Of a stretch of DNA of 52,899 nt, positions 26,731 through 35,460 are shown in pieces. Below the pieces are notes generated by a model, which was not told where the DNA came from, did no database searches, and saw only the letters and a program-made list of their open reading frames with translations. Positions within the stretch are counted from its first letter, which is position 1; each line of letters starts with the position of its first letter. The stretch comes from Zoogloeaceae bacterium (lineage in GTDB: Bacteria; Pseudomonadota; Gammaproteobacteria; Burkholderiales; Rhodocyclaceae), in assembly GCA_031256795.1 (NCBI GenBank), contig JAIRPW010000017.1:1-52899 (forward strand), read 5' to 3'. The position numbers and the translations under genes are program-made.

Positions 26731-28540
26731 TGCCCGGAATGACCAGCGACGCGCCGATTTTGAGCGTGGTCGCGCCGCTGGCGGGATTGGCGCGTTTCAA
26801 GGCGTCTACATGCACCTGATAACGCCGCGCGATGGAAAAGAGCGTATCGCCCTTCCGAATTTTATGTACCTGACGCCGTGCAAAAGACGCCGCGCTGCCC
26901 AGCGCGACCGAAACACTTACCGCATGAAAAGGCGCGGCAGGATCAGCCATTGCCGACGGCGCGTCCCGCGCGGGATTCTCTTTCACGCTTTCCCCTGCAT
27001 CCGATTCGGAGTCCTCTTCTTCGCTCTCCAGCGTCTCCGGATCGTCTGAGAGCGCCAGCGCGGACAAAGACACACCTGTCCGCGCGTCAGAAGACCAGTC
27101 AGCCCCTTCCGGCAACGCGACCAAGGCAGGATGCTCCTCAAACCGCACCGGAGGCCGCCACGACGGATTGACATATAAGCGCCGCCCCAAAGACAAGCGG
27201 CTGCCGCGCAAGTGATTCATCCGCTTCAACGCCGCGACAGAAACACGATAACGGCGGGAAATTGAACTCAAGGTATCCCCTTTGCGCGTCACATGCACTC
27301 GAACCGACGCCAACGGCAAACGCGCGTCGCGCCGCGCCAGGCGTGAAAACGCCGCTTCGTCCAAAAGACTGCCTTCTGTTTTCGCTTCTTTCGCCACGGC
27401 AGGCGCAATCAGCAAAAACCCGGGCGCGAGCCGCGCGTCTTCGCCCAAGCCATTGGCGCGCCGCAAATCCGCAGCCGCAATGCCAAAGCGCGCGGAAAGA
27501 TTTTCCAGAGTATCCCCTTCGCGCGCGGCATATAACTGCCAGCGGCTCAAAGGTTCACCATATTGTTTCAAACGCTCCTGAAACTGCTCCACGCGATCCG
27601 CAGGAATCGCCAGTGTGCTGCGCGGCGAAATTACAGGCCGGTTATACGCGGGATTCAGCGCGAAAAACTCATCCGGCTTCATTCCCGCAAAGCGCGCCGC
27701 CAGCGAAACATCAATGGGCGCGGACATGGAAAGCGTACGGAAATACGGGCGATTCGGCAGGGAAGGCACTTCCAGCTCGGCCATGAGCGCGGAATCGCTA
27801 AAAATATTTTTCAGCGCCTGTAGCTTGGGTACGTAGTGTCTGGTTTCCGGCGGCAAAGTTAAGTCGTCAAAGTCAGCGGACATTCCGCGCGCCGCGTTTT
27901 TGGCTACAGCACGGCCCACCGCGCCCTCGCCCCAGTTATAGGAAGCCAGCGCCAGATGCCAGTCTCCCTGTAAATCGTAAACATATTGCAGATAATCCAG
28001 CGCGGCGCTGGTTGAGGCCACCACATCCCGGCGCTGATCCTGCCACCAGCTTTGTTCCAAATCAAAAATCTTCCCCGTTGAGGGGATGAACTGCCATAAC
28101 CCCGAAGCCTGCGCCGCAGACAGCGCCAACGGATTGTAGGCGCTCTCCACCATCGGCAAAAAAGCCAGCTCCATCGGCATTCCGCGCGCCTCCAGCGCTT
28201 CCACGACATGATAGAGATAAAGGCGGCTTCTTTGCGCCATCCGGCGCAGGTATTCAGGATGACTCATATATTGCCGCTGATAGCGCGCTACCAAATCATT
28301 TTGCAGATCAGGCATGGCGAACCCCTTGCGGATGCGCGCCCACAAATCTGGAGCGGGCGCAATCAAATCAAGCGGGCGCGCCTCCACCGGCGTAATGTCG
28401 CGCGCGGGAAGCAAGACGCTTTCCGCGCGCGCGGGAAAAGACAGCGCAAAAAAAAGACACGCGCCATAGAAAATAAACGCGCGAGAAAAAAAGAACCGGA
28501 AAAAATGAAAAACCCGCATCTGCCTGAAAACCCAAATCAT
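26723..28540 (-). CDS. mltD: Membrane-bound lytic transglycosylase D
   Basis: 605-aa periplasmic enzyme cleaving peptidoglycan glycan strands. Signal peptide in the first 40 residues (FFSRAFIFYGACLFFALSFPARA). The SLT domain has the catalytic Glu in ELAFLPMVESAYNP and the motifs ASGLWQFIPSTGK and YNWGEGAVGRA. Three LysM repeats follow (YAAREGDTLENLSARFGI, VTRKGDTLSSISRRYRV, KIRKGDTLFSIARRYQV). No lipobox is seen. The ATG at 28519 is an alternative start. It sits 9 bp after the rsmI-like gene and overlaps hemW. Confidence 0.93.
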   Translation of the reverse strand: MIWVFRQMRVFHFFRFFFSRAFIFYGACLFFALSFPARAESVLLPARDITPVEARPLDLIAPAPDLWARIRKGFAMPDLQNDLVARYQRQYMSHPEYLRRMAQRSRLYLYHVVEALEARGMPMELAFLPMVESAYNPLALSAAQASGLWQFIPSTGKIFDLEQSWWQDQRRDVVASTSAALDYLQYVYDLQGDWHLALASYNWGEGAVGRAVAKNAARGMSADFDDLTLPPETRHYVPKLQALKNIFSDSALMAELEVPSLPNRPYFRTLSMSAPIDVSLAARFAGMKPDEFFALNPAYNRPVISPRSTLAIPADRVEQFQERLKQYGEPLSRWQLYAAREGDTLENLSARFGIAAADLRRANGLGEDARLAPGFLLIAPAVAKEAKTEGSLLDEAAFSRLARRDARLPLASVRVHVTRKGDTLSSISRRYRVSVAALKRMNHLRGSRLSLGRRLYVNPSWRPPVRFEEHPALVALPEGADWSSDARTGVSLSALALSDDPETLESEEEDSESDAGESVKENPARDAPSAMADPAAPFHAVSVSVALGSAASFARRQVHKIRKGDTLFSIARRYQVHVDALKRANPASGATTLKIGASLVIPGNG

Positions 28541-28549
28541 TTCTTCCGA

Positions 28550-29284
28550 TTATACCTCTGCCGCCAGCAAAAAAACGCTGGGGCGGCGCGCAAATTCCGG
28601 CGGCGGCATACGTCGCCAGTCCTCAATCGCGCGAGTTTCCACGCATTCTTCCGGCAAAGTCAGCGCCGTCGCCACGCAAAGCCGCGAGCTGGGAGCCGCG
28701 TGCCGCAGAAGACTCTCAAAAAGCGCGAGATTGCGATACGGAGTCTCAATAAAAATCTGTGTCTGCCGCTTCTTGGCGGACTCCGTCTCCAGCGCGCGAA
28801 TCGCCAGCGCCCGTTCCGCAGGTTTGGCCGGAAGATAGCCAAGAAAAGCAAAGCGCTGCCCTTCCAGACCAGAAGCCATCAAGGCAAGCAGAATGGAAGA
28901 GGGTCCAACGAGCGGCGTCACCCGAAATCCGCGCCGCCTTGCCAAAGCAACCAGCGCCGATCCGGGATCGGCTACCGCCGGACAACCCGCTTCGGACATC
29001 AGCCCCAAGTCCCAGCCCGCATCCAGCGGCGAAAGCAACCCCGGCAACGCGGAAGCGGGCGTATGCTCGTTTAGCTCGTTCAAAACCAACTCGCGCAAGG
29101 AACAGGGAAATTCCATCTGCTTTAGAAATACCCGCGCCGTTTTCGCGTTCTCTACCACAAAATGCCGCAAATCCCGCGCCCGCGCCAGCGCGGTTGCCGG
29201 CAACGCGGCGGCCATCTCTCCGCCCTCATCCGGCAGTCCAAGCGGCATGGGTAAAAGATACAGAGTCGCGCCCAAAGCGCTCAT
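28550..29284 (-). CDS. RsmI-like SAM-dependent methyltransferase
   Basis: 244-aa tetrapyrrole-methylase-fold protein. Motifs are LYLLPMPLG at the N-terminus, GLMSEAGCPAVADPGSALVALA, and VGPSSILLALMASGL, with FIETPYRN in the second half. These match the RsmI superfamily, whose canonical member 2'-O-methylates 16S rRNA C1402. This shorter form beside maf is a known betaproteobacterial paralogue whose substrate is not settled, so no symbol is given. Lies between maf (15-bp gap) and mltD (9-bp gap). Confidence 0.88.
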   Translation of the reverse strand: MSALGATLYLLPMPLGLPDEGGEMAAALPATALARARDLRHFVVENAKTARVFLKQMEFPCSLRELVLNELNEHTPASALPGLLSPLDAGWDLGLMSEAGCPAVADPGSALVALARRRGFRVTPLVGPSSILLALMASGLEGQRFAFLGYLPAKPAERALAIRALETESAKKRQTQIFIETPYRNLALFESLLRHAAPSSRLCVATALTLPEECVETRAIEDWRRMPPPEFARRPSVFLLAAEV

Positions 29285-29299
29285 GATGGACCGGCCCGC

Positions 29300-29917
29300 C
29301 TATAGTATCGGTACGCCCGCGCCGCGCAAAAGATCGCACAGGGCGATCAGCGGCAGACCAATCAACGCGCTCGGATCCTCCCCTTCCAGACGCGCAATCA
29401 GCGCGATCCCCAACCCCTCGAATTTCGCGGCTCCCGCGCAATCGTAGGCCGGTTCGCGGCGCAGATAATTTTCGATTTCCGTTGCCGATAACTGGCGCAA
29501 CGTCACCTGTGTGCGCACGTTGCGCACTTGCGCCCTATCGCGGCGCGCGTCGAAAAGACAGAGCGCGGTATGAAACTCCACAGTCTGGCCGGAAAGCGCG
29601 GAAAGCTGGGCAACAGCGTTCTCATGCGTCCCTGGCTTGCCGTAAATTTTTTCCCGGCAGCACGCCACTTGATCGCAGCCGATAATGAGCGCCGGATCAG
29701 CATCGCCCCCCCTTTTTTCCGCAGCCGCGCGCGCCTTTTTTTCCGCCAGACGCAAGGCAAGCGCCGCAGGCAATTCTTGCGGCAAAGGCGTTTCGTCGCA
29801 ATTGGGCGCGACGACTGAAAACGGTAGCCCCAAACGCGCAAGTAATTCACGGCGGAACGGTGAAGTTGAAGCCAAAACAATCGTGGGCGGCACGGCGGAA
29901 GCGGCAATGGGCGTCAT
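29300..29917 (-). CDS. Maf/YceF-family nucleotide pyrophosphatase
   Basis: 205-aa Maf-fold protein. Conserved segments are [21 protein letters not shown], the CDE motif ([10 protein letters not shown]), [20 protein letters not shown] and the GKPG loop, ending with [15 protein letters not shown]. The S-P-F-R-R-E-L start and CDQV suggest the YceF subgroup (7-methyl-GTP pyrophosphatase). It leads the operon maf, rsmI-like, mltD, hemW. The usual DUF177-rpmF-plsX partners of betaproteobacterial maf are not adjacent; phaC lies divergently instead. Confidence 0.92.
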   Translation of the reverse strand: MTPIAASAVPPTIVLASTSPFRRELLARLGLPFSVVAPNCDETPLPQELPAALALRLAEKKARAAAEKRGGDADPALIIGCDQVACCREKIYGKPGTHENAVAQLSALSGQTVEFHTALCLFDARRDRAQVRNVRTQVTLRQLSATEIENYLRREPAYDCAGAAKFEGLGIALIARLEGEDPSALIGLPLIALCDLLRGAGVPIL

Positions 29918-29953
29918 GTCTGGGGCAAGCCAATGAGAAAATAAAACTGGCGG

Positions 29954-29959
29954 ATTCTA
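29954..29959 (-). promoter_or_regulatory. Putative maf operon -10 box
   Basis: Minus strand TAGAAT in GGTAGAATCCGCC, 37 nt before maf. Same hexamer and similar flanks as the gyrA and folD promoters. Confidence 0.45.
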
Positions 29960-30077
29960 CCGCGCCTTGATTTTTCATGCCTCCCGCTCCCTCACAAATT
30001 GACAGAGGCCAATACTGCGTAGAGAATGTTCGCTTCTTTCATGCTTCATCTTTTCTATCCCTTTTGAGGAGCGTTAC

Positions 30078-31910
30078 ATGGCGCAAGACTCTCAAGCGCC
30101 CGGAGACGGCAAACCGGCGCAAGACACGAATAACCTGTTTTTCCAGCAATTTTTTCAGGCGGGTCAAGCCATGGCGCAAGGATTCGCCTCTTTCTTTCAG
30201 CAATCTGGCCAGCAGCAGCCCTGGCAGGCTTTCATGCCGCAGCCGCCGCAGTTCCCGCAAATGCCGCAGCTCCCGGATCTATCCGAAATTATCCCGCCTT
30301 CCATGCAATACCCAAAAGAGACGGCGGACGCCTTAAAAGCGCTACAGGACGATTTATTCCAGAACCAGGGAAAACTTTGGCAGGCTATGCTGGCAAAAAG
30401 CGCCGGACAAGATCCTGGGTTTTCTATCGCCGCGCCGCCGGGAGACCGCCGTTTTTCCGCTCCGGAATGGAATTCCAGCCCGGTCTATGACTTTATCCGG
30501 CAAAGCTATCTGCTGAACGCGAAATACCTTCTGGACGTCGTGGAAATTCTGCCGGTTCAGGATGAACGATCCAAAGAAAAGCTGCGTTTTGCCGCGCGCC
30601 AGTATACGGACGCGTTGTCCCCGTCTAATTTTGCCGCGACCAATCCGGAGTCGATTCGGCTGGCGATTGAAACGCAGGGGCGCAGCATCACGGATGGCAT
30701 TCAAAACCTGATTGCCGATATGGAGAAAGGCCGCATCTCCATGACCGACGAATCTGTATTTGAAGTAGGCAGAAATCTCGCCATTACGGAAGGCCAGGTC
30801 ATTTATGAAAACGGACTGATTCAGATTTTGCAATACGCGCCTCTGACAGAAAAGGTCGGCAAGCGCCCCCTGCTCATTGTGCCGCCTTGTATCAATAAGT
30901 TCTATATCCTTGATCTGCAACCGGAAAATTCCGTGGTGCGCTACCTCGTGGAGCAAGGGCATACCGTATTCCTCGTTTCCTGGAAAAATCCCGGCAAGGA
31001 AGAAAGCGCGCTCACTTGGGATGATTATCTGGAAAGAGGTCCGCTGACTGCCATTCGCATCGTGCAGGAAATCAGCAAGCAAAAGCAGATCAATGTGGCG
31101 GGCTTCTGCGTAGGCGGCACGATTCTTACCTCGGCGCTTGCGGTATTGGCCGGACGCGGCGAAAAGCCCGCCGCTTCGCTGACTCTCTTGACCACTATGC
31201 TGGATTTTTCTGATACCGGCGAAATCAGCTTGTTTATTGACGAGCAATTCCTGGCCGCGAAAGAATCTTCCATTGGCAAGGGCGGTCTGTTGCAGGCGCT
31301 GGAATTGCAAAATACGTTTTCCATGCTGCGCCCCAATGATTTGGTGTGGAATTATGTCACCAACAACTATCTCAAAGGGCAAAAGCCGCAGGCGTTCGAC
31401 ATTCTGTACTGGAACGCCGATTCAACCGGTCTGCCGGGGCCGTTTGCCTGTTGGTACATGCGCAACATGTATTTCAACAATTATCTGCGCATTCCTGGCA
31501 AGCTGGAAATGTGCGGCGTGCGGGTTGATTTGGGGCAATTGGACATGCCTGTCTATCTCCTGGCGTCGCGCGAGGATCATATCGTGCCTTGGTATACGGC
31601 CTATCAGAGCACCCGGCTGCTCGGCGGAGAAAAGCATTTTGTATTGGGCGCCTCCGGTCATATCGCGGGCGTAGTCAATCCCGCCGCCAAAAACAAGCGC
31701 AGTTACTGGACCAACCCCGATCTCAAGGCGGACGCGCAGGGTTGGCTGGCGGCTGCGACGGAAAATCCCGGCAGCTGGTGGCGCGACTGGAGCGCATGGC
31801 TGGAATCCTTCAAAGATGGGGAAAAAGCTGCGGCCAAGACTTACGGAAACAGCCAATACAAGCCAATAGAAGCCGCTCCCGGTCGCTATGTGAAAGAACG
31901 CGCGGTATAA
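30078..31910 (+). CDS. phaC: Class I poly(3-hydroxyalkanoate) synthase
   Basis: 610-aa polymerase making carbon-storage polyester from 3-hydroxyacyl-CoA. The catalytic triad is Cys344 in the lipase-like box GFCVGG, Asp500 in SREDHIVPW and His528 in GASGHIAGVVNP. An N-terminal Gln/Pro-rich region (residues 20-65) is followed by the PhaC_N domain. A GAGGAG-type ribosome site precedes the ATG at 30078. Neither phaA, phaB nor phaR is in the window, so precursors come from elsewhere. Confidence 0.96.
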   Translation: MAQDSQAPGDGKPAQDTNNLFFQQFFQAGQAMAQGFASFFQQSGQQQPWQAFMPQPPQFPQMPQLPDLSEIIPPSMQYPKETADALKALQDDLFQNQGKLWQAMLAKSAGQDPGFSIAAPPGDRRFSAPEWNSSPVYDFIRQSYLLNAKYLLDVVEILPVQDERSKEKLRFAARQYTDALSPSNFAATNPESIRLAIETQGRSITDGIQNLIADMEKGRISMTDESVFEVGRNLAITEGQVIYENGLIQILQYAPLTEKVGKRPLLIVPPCINKFYILDLQPENSVVRYLVEQGHTVFLVSWKNPGKEESALTWDDYLERGPLTAIRIVQEISKQKQINVAGFCVGGTILTSALAVLAGRGEKPAASLTLLTTMLDFSDTGEISLFIDEQFLAAKESSIGKGGLLQALELQNTFSMLRPNDLVWNYVTNNYLKGQKPQAFDILYWNADSTGLPGPFACWYMRNMYFNNYLRIPGKLEMCGVRVDLGQLDMPVYLLASREDHIVPWYTAYQSTRLLGGEKHFVLGASGHIAGVVNPAAKNKRSYWTNPDLKADAQGWLAAATENPGSWWRDWSAWLESFKDGEKAAAKTYGNSQYKPIEAAPGRYVKERAV

Positions 31911-31969
31911 GCCTGGCGGGTACGCGCAAAAATCAGGCGTATGCATTGCCTGAAAACGGGAAAATCGCT

Positions 31970-32017
31970 CGCGCTTTCGCGCCTCAAAAGGATAATTTTG
32001 AGGAACGCGGAAGCGCG
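31970..32017. repeat. Long two-part hairpin after phaC
   Basis: Outer arms CGCGCTTTCGCG (31970-31981) and CGCGGAAGCGCG (32006-32017). Inner arms CCTCAAAA (31982-31989) and TTTTGAGG (31996-32003) around a 6-nt loop; together about 20 base pairs. No T-run follows. Possibly an mRNA 3'-end stabiliser or REP-like element. Confidence 0.7.
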
Positions 32018-32096
32018 CGAATAATTAGCGGTAAGCGGAAATTAGTAAAAAACAGTTCATGAAACACTTCTTCATGGCGTTATGTTTTTTAGATGC

Positions 32097-33107
32097 TCAT
32101 TTTTTTATCATGAACCAGCTCTGAATCGCGAATTTCTGCTCTGTCCAGTGTCGTTTATATGCCATTTTTTCTCGCAATGAGGGACCCATGTCGTAGCGTT
32201 GTACGCCTTCCTGACAAAGCCAGGCAATTTGCTCCATTTGCAATAAATGCCCTATAGAAAAAGCCGCCCAATCTTCCGCATAGCTGAATTGCTGCCCCCG
32301 GTAGATTTGTCCGCCGACAATCCCGCCGAAAATGAACCCGACGTCTTTCCCCTCAAATTTAGCGAAAACAACCCGGGCAAACCGGGATACGGCAAGGCGG
32401 CGCAGCATCACTGCGTAAAACATTTTTGCGGGCATTTCTGTCATACCGCACTTTAGGCGTCCTTTCCAGCTTGTTTTTTCCACCGCGAGCATCCGCGCGT
32501 AGACCTCATCGCTCGCGGCGACGGAATCCGGGCTTACGCGCTCAAAGCGAATTTCTTTTTCCCGTGCCCGTTTGAATTCGCGCTTAAGATTTTTCCGCTC
32601 ATGCGCGGAGCGTCTGAAAAGGAAGCCCTCCAACCCGTTTTCCAGGGAGGCGGCGCACTGCACGTCTGTCAATTCTTGATACGGGATAAATTTGAAGAGC
32701 CGCATAAATCTTTTTCTTAGCGCAGGGAAAAGTTTACCTTCCGGACGTATGCCGCTTATCAATATTTCCGGAATTTTCTTGCCATAAGTTTCCCGCAAAA
32801 AATCCATGCTGTCGTCAAGCAGTGCCGCCGGATTTTCTCCCAGCAAAGGCGAGCCAAAAAACCAGGACGCTTCCACAGGCGTCAGGACAATTCTCCCGTT
32901 CGGGAATATTTTTTCCGCGAACAATAGCGCGCTTTTTCCTTCCCGCGCAACCAGAATACGCCGCCTTGGGCTAAATGCCTCTTGAAAGGAAAACTGCCAG
33001 GCCGCTGTGCAGCAAAAAGGATCCGCTTCTTGCGCGTCAATGGCAAATCTTCCCCATTCGGGATAAGGATCGGAATAGTCGTCCGAGACAAGATGAATAA
33101 AATTCAT
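32097..33107 (-). CDS. GNAT-fold acyltransferase (BioF2-like / FemAB-related)
   Basis: 336-aa soluble protein with two GNAT-like halves. The second half has HERKNLKREFKRA (the kN-xxR-like basic helix of the family), FARVVFAKFEGKDVGFIFGG and FSIGHLLQMEQIAWLCQEGVQRYDMGP, which match the BioF2-like N-acyltransferase domain often found with exopolysaccharide genes. Substrate unknown. It is the last of four leftward genes after tkt in an AT-richer island, and no polysaccharide genes surround it. Confidence 0.65.
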   Translation of the reverse strand: MNFIHLVSDDYSDPYPEWGRFAIDAQEADPFCCTAAWQFSFQEAFSPRRRILVAREGKSALLFAEKIFPNGRIVLTPVEASWFFGSPLLGENPAALLDDSMDFLRETYGKKIPEILISGIRPEGKLFPALRKRFMRLFKFIPYQELTDVQCAASLENGLEGFLFRRSAHERKNLKREFKRAREKEIRFERVSPDSVAASDEVYARMLAVEKTSWKGRLKCGMTEMPAKMFYAVMLRRLAVSRFARVVFAKFEGKDVGFIFGGIVGGQIYRGQQFSYAEDWAAFSIGHLLQMEQIAWLCQEGVQRYDMGPSLREKMAYKRHWTEQKFAIQSWFMIKK

Positions 33108-33232
33108 GATTTTTTCATATGCGCAAATTGCTGATTTTCACTTCTGTTGAAAAGTTTATTTTCCAGTTACTCAAAATTTTCGTTTGATTTTAAATCATAA
33201 CGCAACCTATCTCAGCAAAAAATCTTATTCGC

Positions 33233-33865
33233 CTAGGATCGTTCGGATTCTGTCCCGTATTTTTTGTATTCTTCAAAAGCATTCTTCAAAAGTTTATAGA
33301 GCGAAGAGCCTTGCTTTTGTTTAAATTCGCGCACCAACCCGATATAAAATCCTTGTGTCTCTTTCTCGTTCAGAAAAAGATTGTAAACATCCGCATACTG
33401 ATTGGCTGCTAATTTTTCGTCCTTTACGAGAGCGCGTATTTTCTTTTTTATCGCATCATCGCGTTTTGGCGCGGACGAAGTTGGTAACTTGGCGGCAGCG
33501 GCCTTGACGTGTTCAACCCCAATCCTCTCGATATTGACGCTTGCGCGATTGAGCTTCCAATAATCAATAACAGCGCCATAGCTATTGTCATTGCTAATAA
33601 TATAGAAGTTTTCTTCACCTCGTTCGACAAGACTGCCAAGACAGCTAGCGAGTTGAAAATCGAGATAATTTTTGACTTTCTTTTTATTGTCCATTACTTT
33701 CAATTGTAATTTTATGGGAGAATGATGCAGAAATCCGCAGTCTCCAACGGATATTTTTGTCCCCTTCGCACAAAATATAATAACGCAATCGTCCGCAGTC
33801 AATTCAGGAATTTTTGAAGACCCGTTTTTATAAATATTCTCGTAATCAATCAAATAGGTTGCCAT
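33233..33865 (-). CDS. PIN/NYN-like nuclease-domain protein
   Basis: 210-aa protein starting MATYLIDYENIYKNG, where the Asp in LIDYEN is the first acidic residue of PIN-like folds. It continues with DCVIIFCAKGTKIS, NYLDFQLASCLGSL and a further acidic site in FYIISNDNSYGAVIDYW. These are the expected metal-binding positions of a PIN-like RNase. The C-terminal 70 residues are Lys-rich and helical, possibly RNA-binding. It sits 52 bp after a BglII-like endonuclease gene, which suggests a defence or toxin role, but that is inference. AT-rich relative to its surroundings. Confidence 0.65.
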   Translation of the reverse strand: MATYLIDYENIYKNGSSKIPELTADDCVIIFCAKGTKISVGDCGFLHHSPIKLQLKVMDNKKKVKNYLDFQLASCLGSLVERGEENFYIISNDNSYGAVIDYWKLNRASVNIERIGVEHVKAAAAKLPTSSAPKRDDAIKKKIRALVKDEKLAANQYADVYNLFLNEKETQGFYIGLVREFKQKQGSSLYKLLKNAFEEYKKYGTESERS

Positions 33866-33917
33866 ATTTCACTCCATTCTCATTCTAATTAAGTTCATCT
33901 GTCATCTCAATGGGCTA

Positions 33918-34496
33918 TCAGGCATCAATTCCTAGAATCAAGACAGGAACATCAATGTTGGAGGTTCCACGCTTCGTCAAATCCCACGCGAATTGCTCAA
34001 AATAAGAGACACCAGTACTCATATCATCTGCGAAGTTTTTCACGGGGACAATCTCAATCCCAGTATCAATTAGTCCAAAGTTGCTGAATATCGTCATTTT
34101 TGCACATACGTTATACACCATAAAGGCATATTTACCGAATTGTACCTCTACACCAAGTTTCACGCCATCCTTCAAAAAATCCATGTCACGGAACAGTTTT
34201 ACGGGAGAAGATTTTGCGGGAATGTATCCGTCTAGCCATTTCCCGTGAATATAATCACATTCAATCTTATGATTTTTCCAACCCATCGGGTTTAGTAGTC
34301 GCTTAAATTCCCTGTTCAATTCAGATGGTGAATATAATAAACGGCCTGGCATTGTTTTTTCTTCACTAACTTTTAGCTTGAACTTTTGCGCCTCAATATC
34401 ATGAATTGCCTGTTGAATTTCATGATATTCATTAAGATACCGGGAAATTACCTCTTGCTCACCGCCATTAAAACTATATTGCGCGACAATTTTCAT
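33918..34496 (-). CDS. BglII-family type II restriction endonuclease
   Basis: 192-aa protein with the layout of BglII-like endonucleases: an N-terminal helical part (ISRYLNEYHEIQQAIHDIEAQ), then the nuclease core with Asp in RDMDFLKDGVKLGVEVQFGKYAF, which supplies the D...ExQ catalytic pattern of BglII. It ends with VPVLILGIDA. It overlaps its methyltransferase by 4 bp (ATGA). Recognition sequence cannot be read from the protein; BglII itself cuts AGATCT. Confidence 0.75.
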   Translation of the reverse strand: MKIVAQYSFNGGEQEVISRYLNEYHEIQQAIHDIEAQKFKLKVSEEKTMPGRLLYSPSELNREFKRLLNPMGWKNHKIECDYIHGKWLDGYIPAKSSPVKLFRDMDFLKDGVKLGVEVQFGKYAFMVYNVCAKMTIFSNFGLIDTGIEIVPVKNFADDMSTGVSYFEQFAWDLTKRGTSNIDVPVLILGIDA

Positions 34497-35446
34497 AGCA
34501 AATTCCCTTGGTTAAGCTCCCGCCATTGTTCTGGAGTTTGCGCTACCTTTTCCCTGCCTGTAGGCTGATATATCGCTTTGCCAATTGGGCGTGTTTTTAA
34601 TAAGCCATTCTGCAACAGACGAATCCGCTCTTCCGCAATCGCGCTATAAGAAGCGTCTCGCTCAATCATCATACCGCGCCGATTGTGTTTGAGCGCGGCG
34701 ATTACACTACTGCCCACTCCGCCAAACGGATCCAGAACCCAGTCATCTTCATTTGTCAGCGCAAGAACGCATCTTTCTATCAATTCGACCGGAAATTGAC
34801 AGGGATGTTCCGTCTTTTCCGGATGGTTCGCTTTGACATTAGGAATTTCAATGAGTCCCGTCTCCCATTCCTGACATAAAATTCGCCAGTAGTCCGATGG
34901 ATTTTTCCCCAATGGATTGCCGCTGGGCTGACCTGCCTTGGGACCTTTGTAATGCAGTTTCCCCGGATACTTGGACGGCACACGAACAGCATCCAAGTTA
35001 AAGGTATAGGTATCGCTTTTGGTAAACCATAACAGAACTTCATAGCGCCCGGAAAATCTTTTGCTCGCATGTAAGCCATGATCAAAGTGCCACACAATAC
35101 GATTGCGCAAGCGCATCCTCAGCTCTTTGAAAATAGGATAAAAATAAATATCCAAAGGGAAAACCTCTCCTGAATTTATATAATTTCCGACTTGCCAGAC
35201 AATACTTCCGTCCACCGTAGCTACACGAAACAGCTCTTCTATGACATTTTTTTGCCACGCGAGATAATCCTCAAAACGAGCCTGTTTTTCATATGCTTTA
35301 CCTAGATTATAGGGCGGAGAGGAAACGATCAATTGAAAGCGTCCCGCAGGAAGCGCGCGCAATCTTTCCAGCGCGTCTCCCTGACAAAGCGCAATCCGGC
35401 CTTGCTCGTCAAATTCATGAGAAACGGGACAATTCTCTTTTAACAC
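34493..35446 (-). CDS. Site-specific DNA methyltransferase (N4-cytosine type)
   Basis: 317-aa beta-class methyltransferase. The catalytic motif SSPPYNLGKAY (SPPY is typical of m4C enzymes) comes first; the SAM-binding motif DPFGGVGSSVIAALKHNRRGMMIE lies near the C-terminus. It pairs with the BglII-like endonuclease, and M.BglII is also an m4C enzyme. The frame is open to 35473 inside tkt, but a GTG at 35446 has AAAGGA at ideal 6-nt spacing and begins 14 bp after the tkt stop, so that start is chosen. Probably transcribed by readthrough from tkt. Confidence 0.85.
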   Translation of the reverse strand: MLKENCPVSHEFDEQGRIALCQGDALERLRALPAGRFQLIVSSPPYNLGKAYEKQARFEDYLAWQKNVIEELFRVATVDGSIVWQVGNYINSGEVFPLDIYFYPIFKELRMRLRNRIVWHFDHGLHASKRFSGRYEVLLWFTKSDTYTFNLDAVRVPSKYPGKLHYKGPKAGQPSGNPLGKNPSDYWRILCQEWETGLIEIPNVKANHPEKTEHPCQFPVELIERCVLALTNEDDWVLDPFGGVGSSVIAALKHNRRGMMIERDASYSAIAEERIRLLQNGLLKTRPIGKAIYQPTGREKVAQTPEQWRELNQGNLL

Positions 35447-35460
35447 GCGCGATCCTTTGG

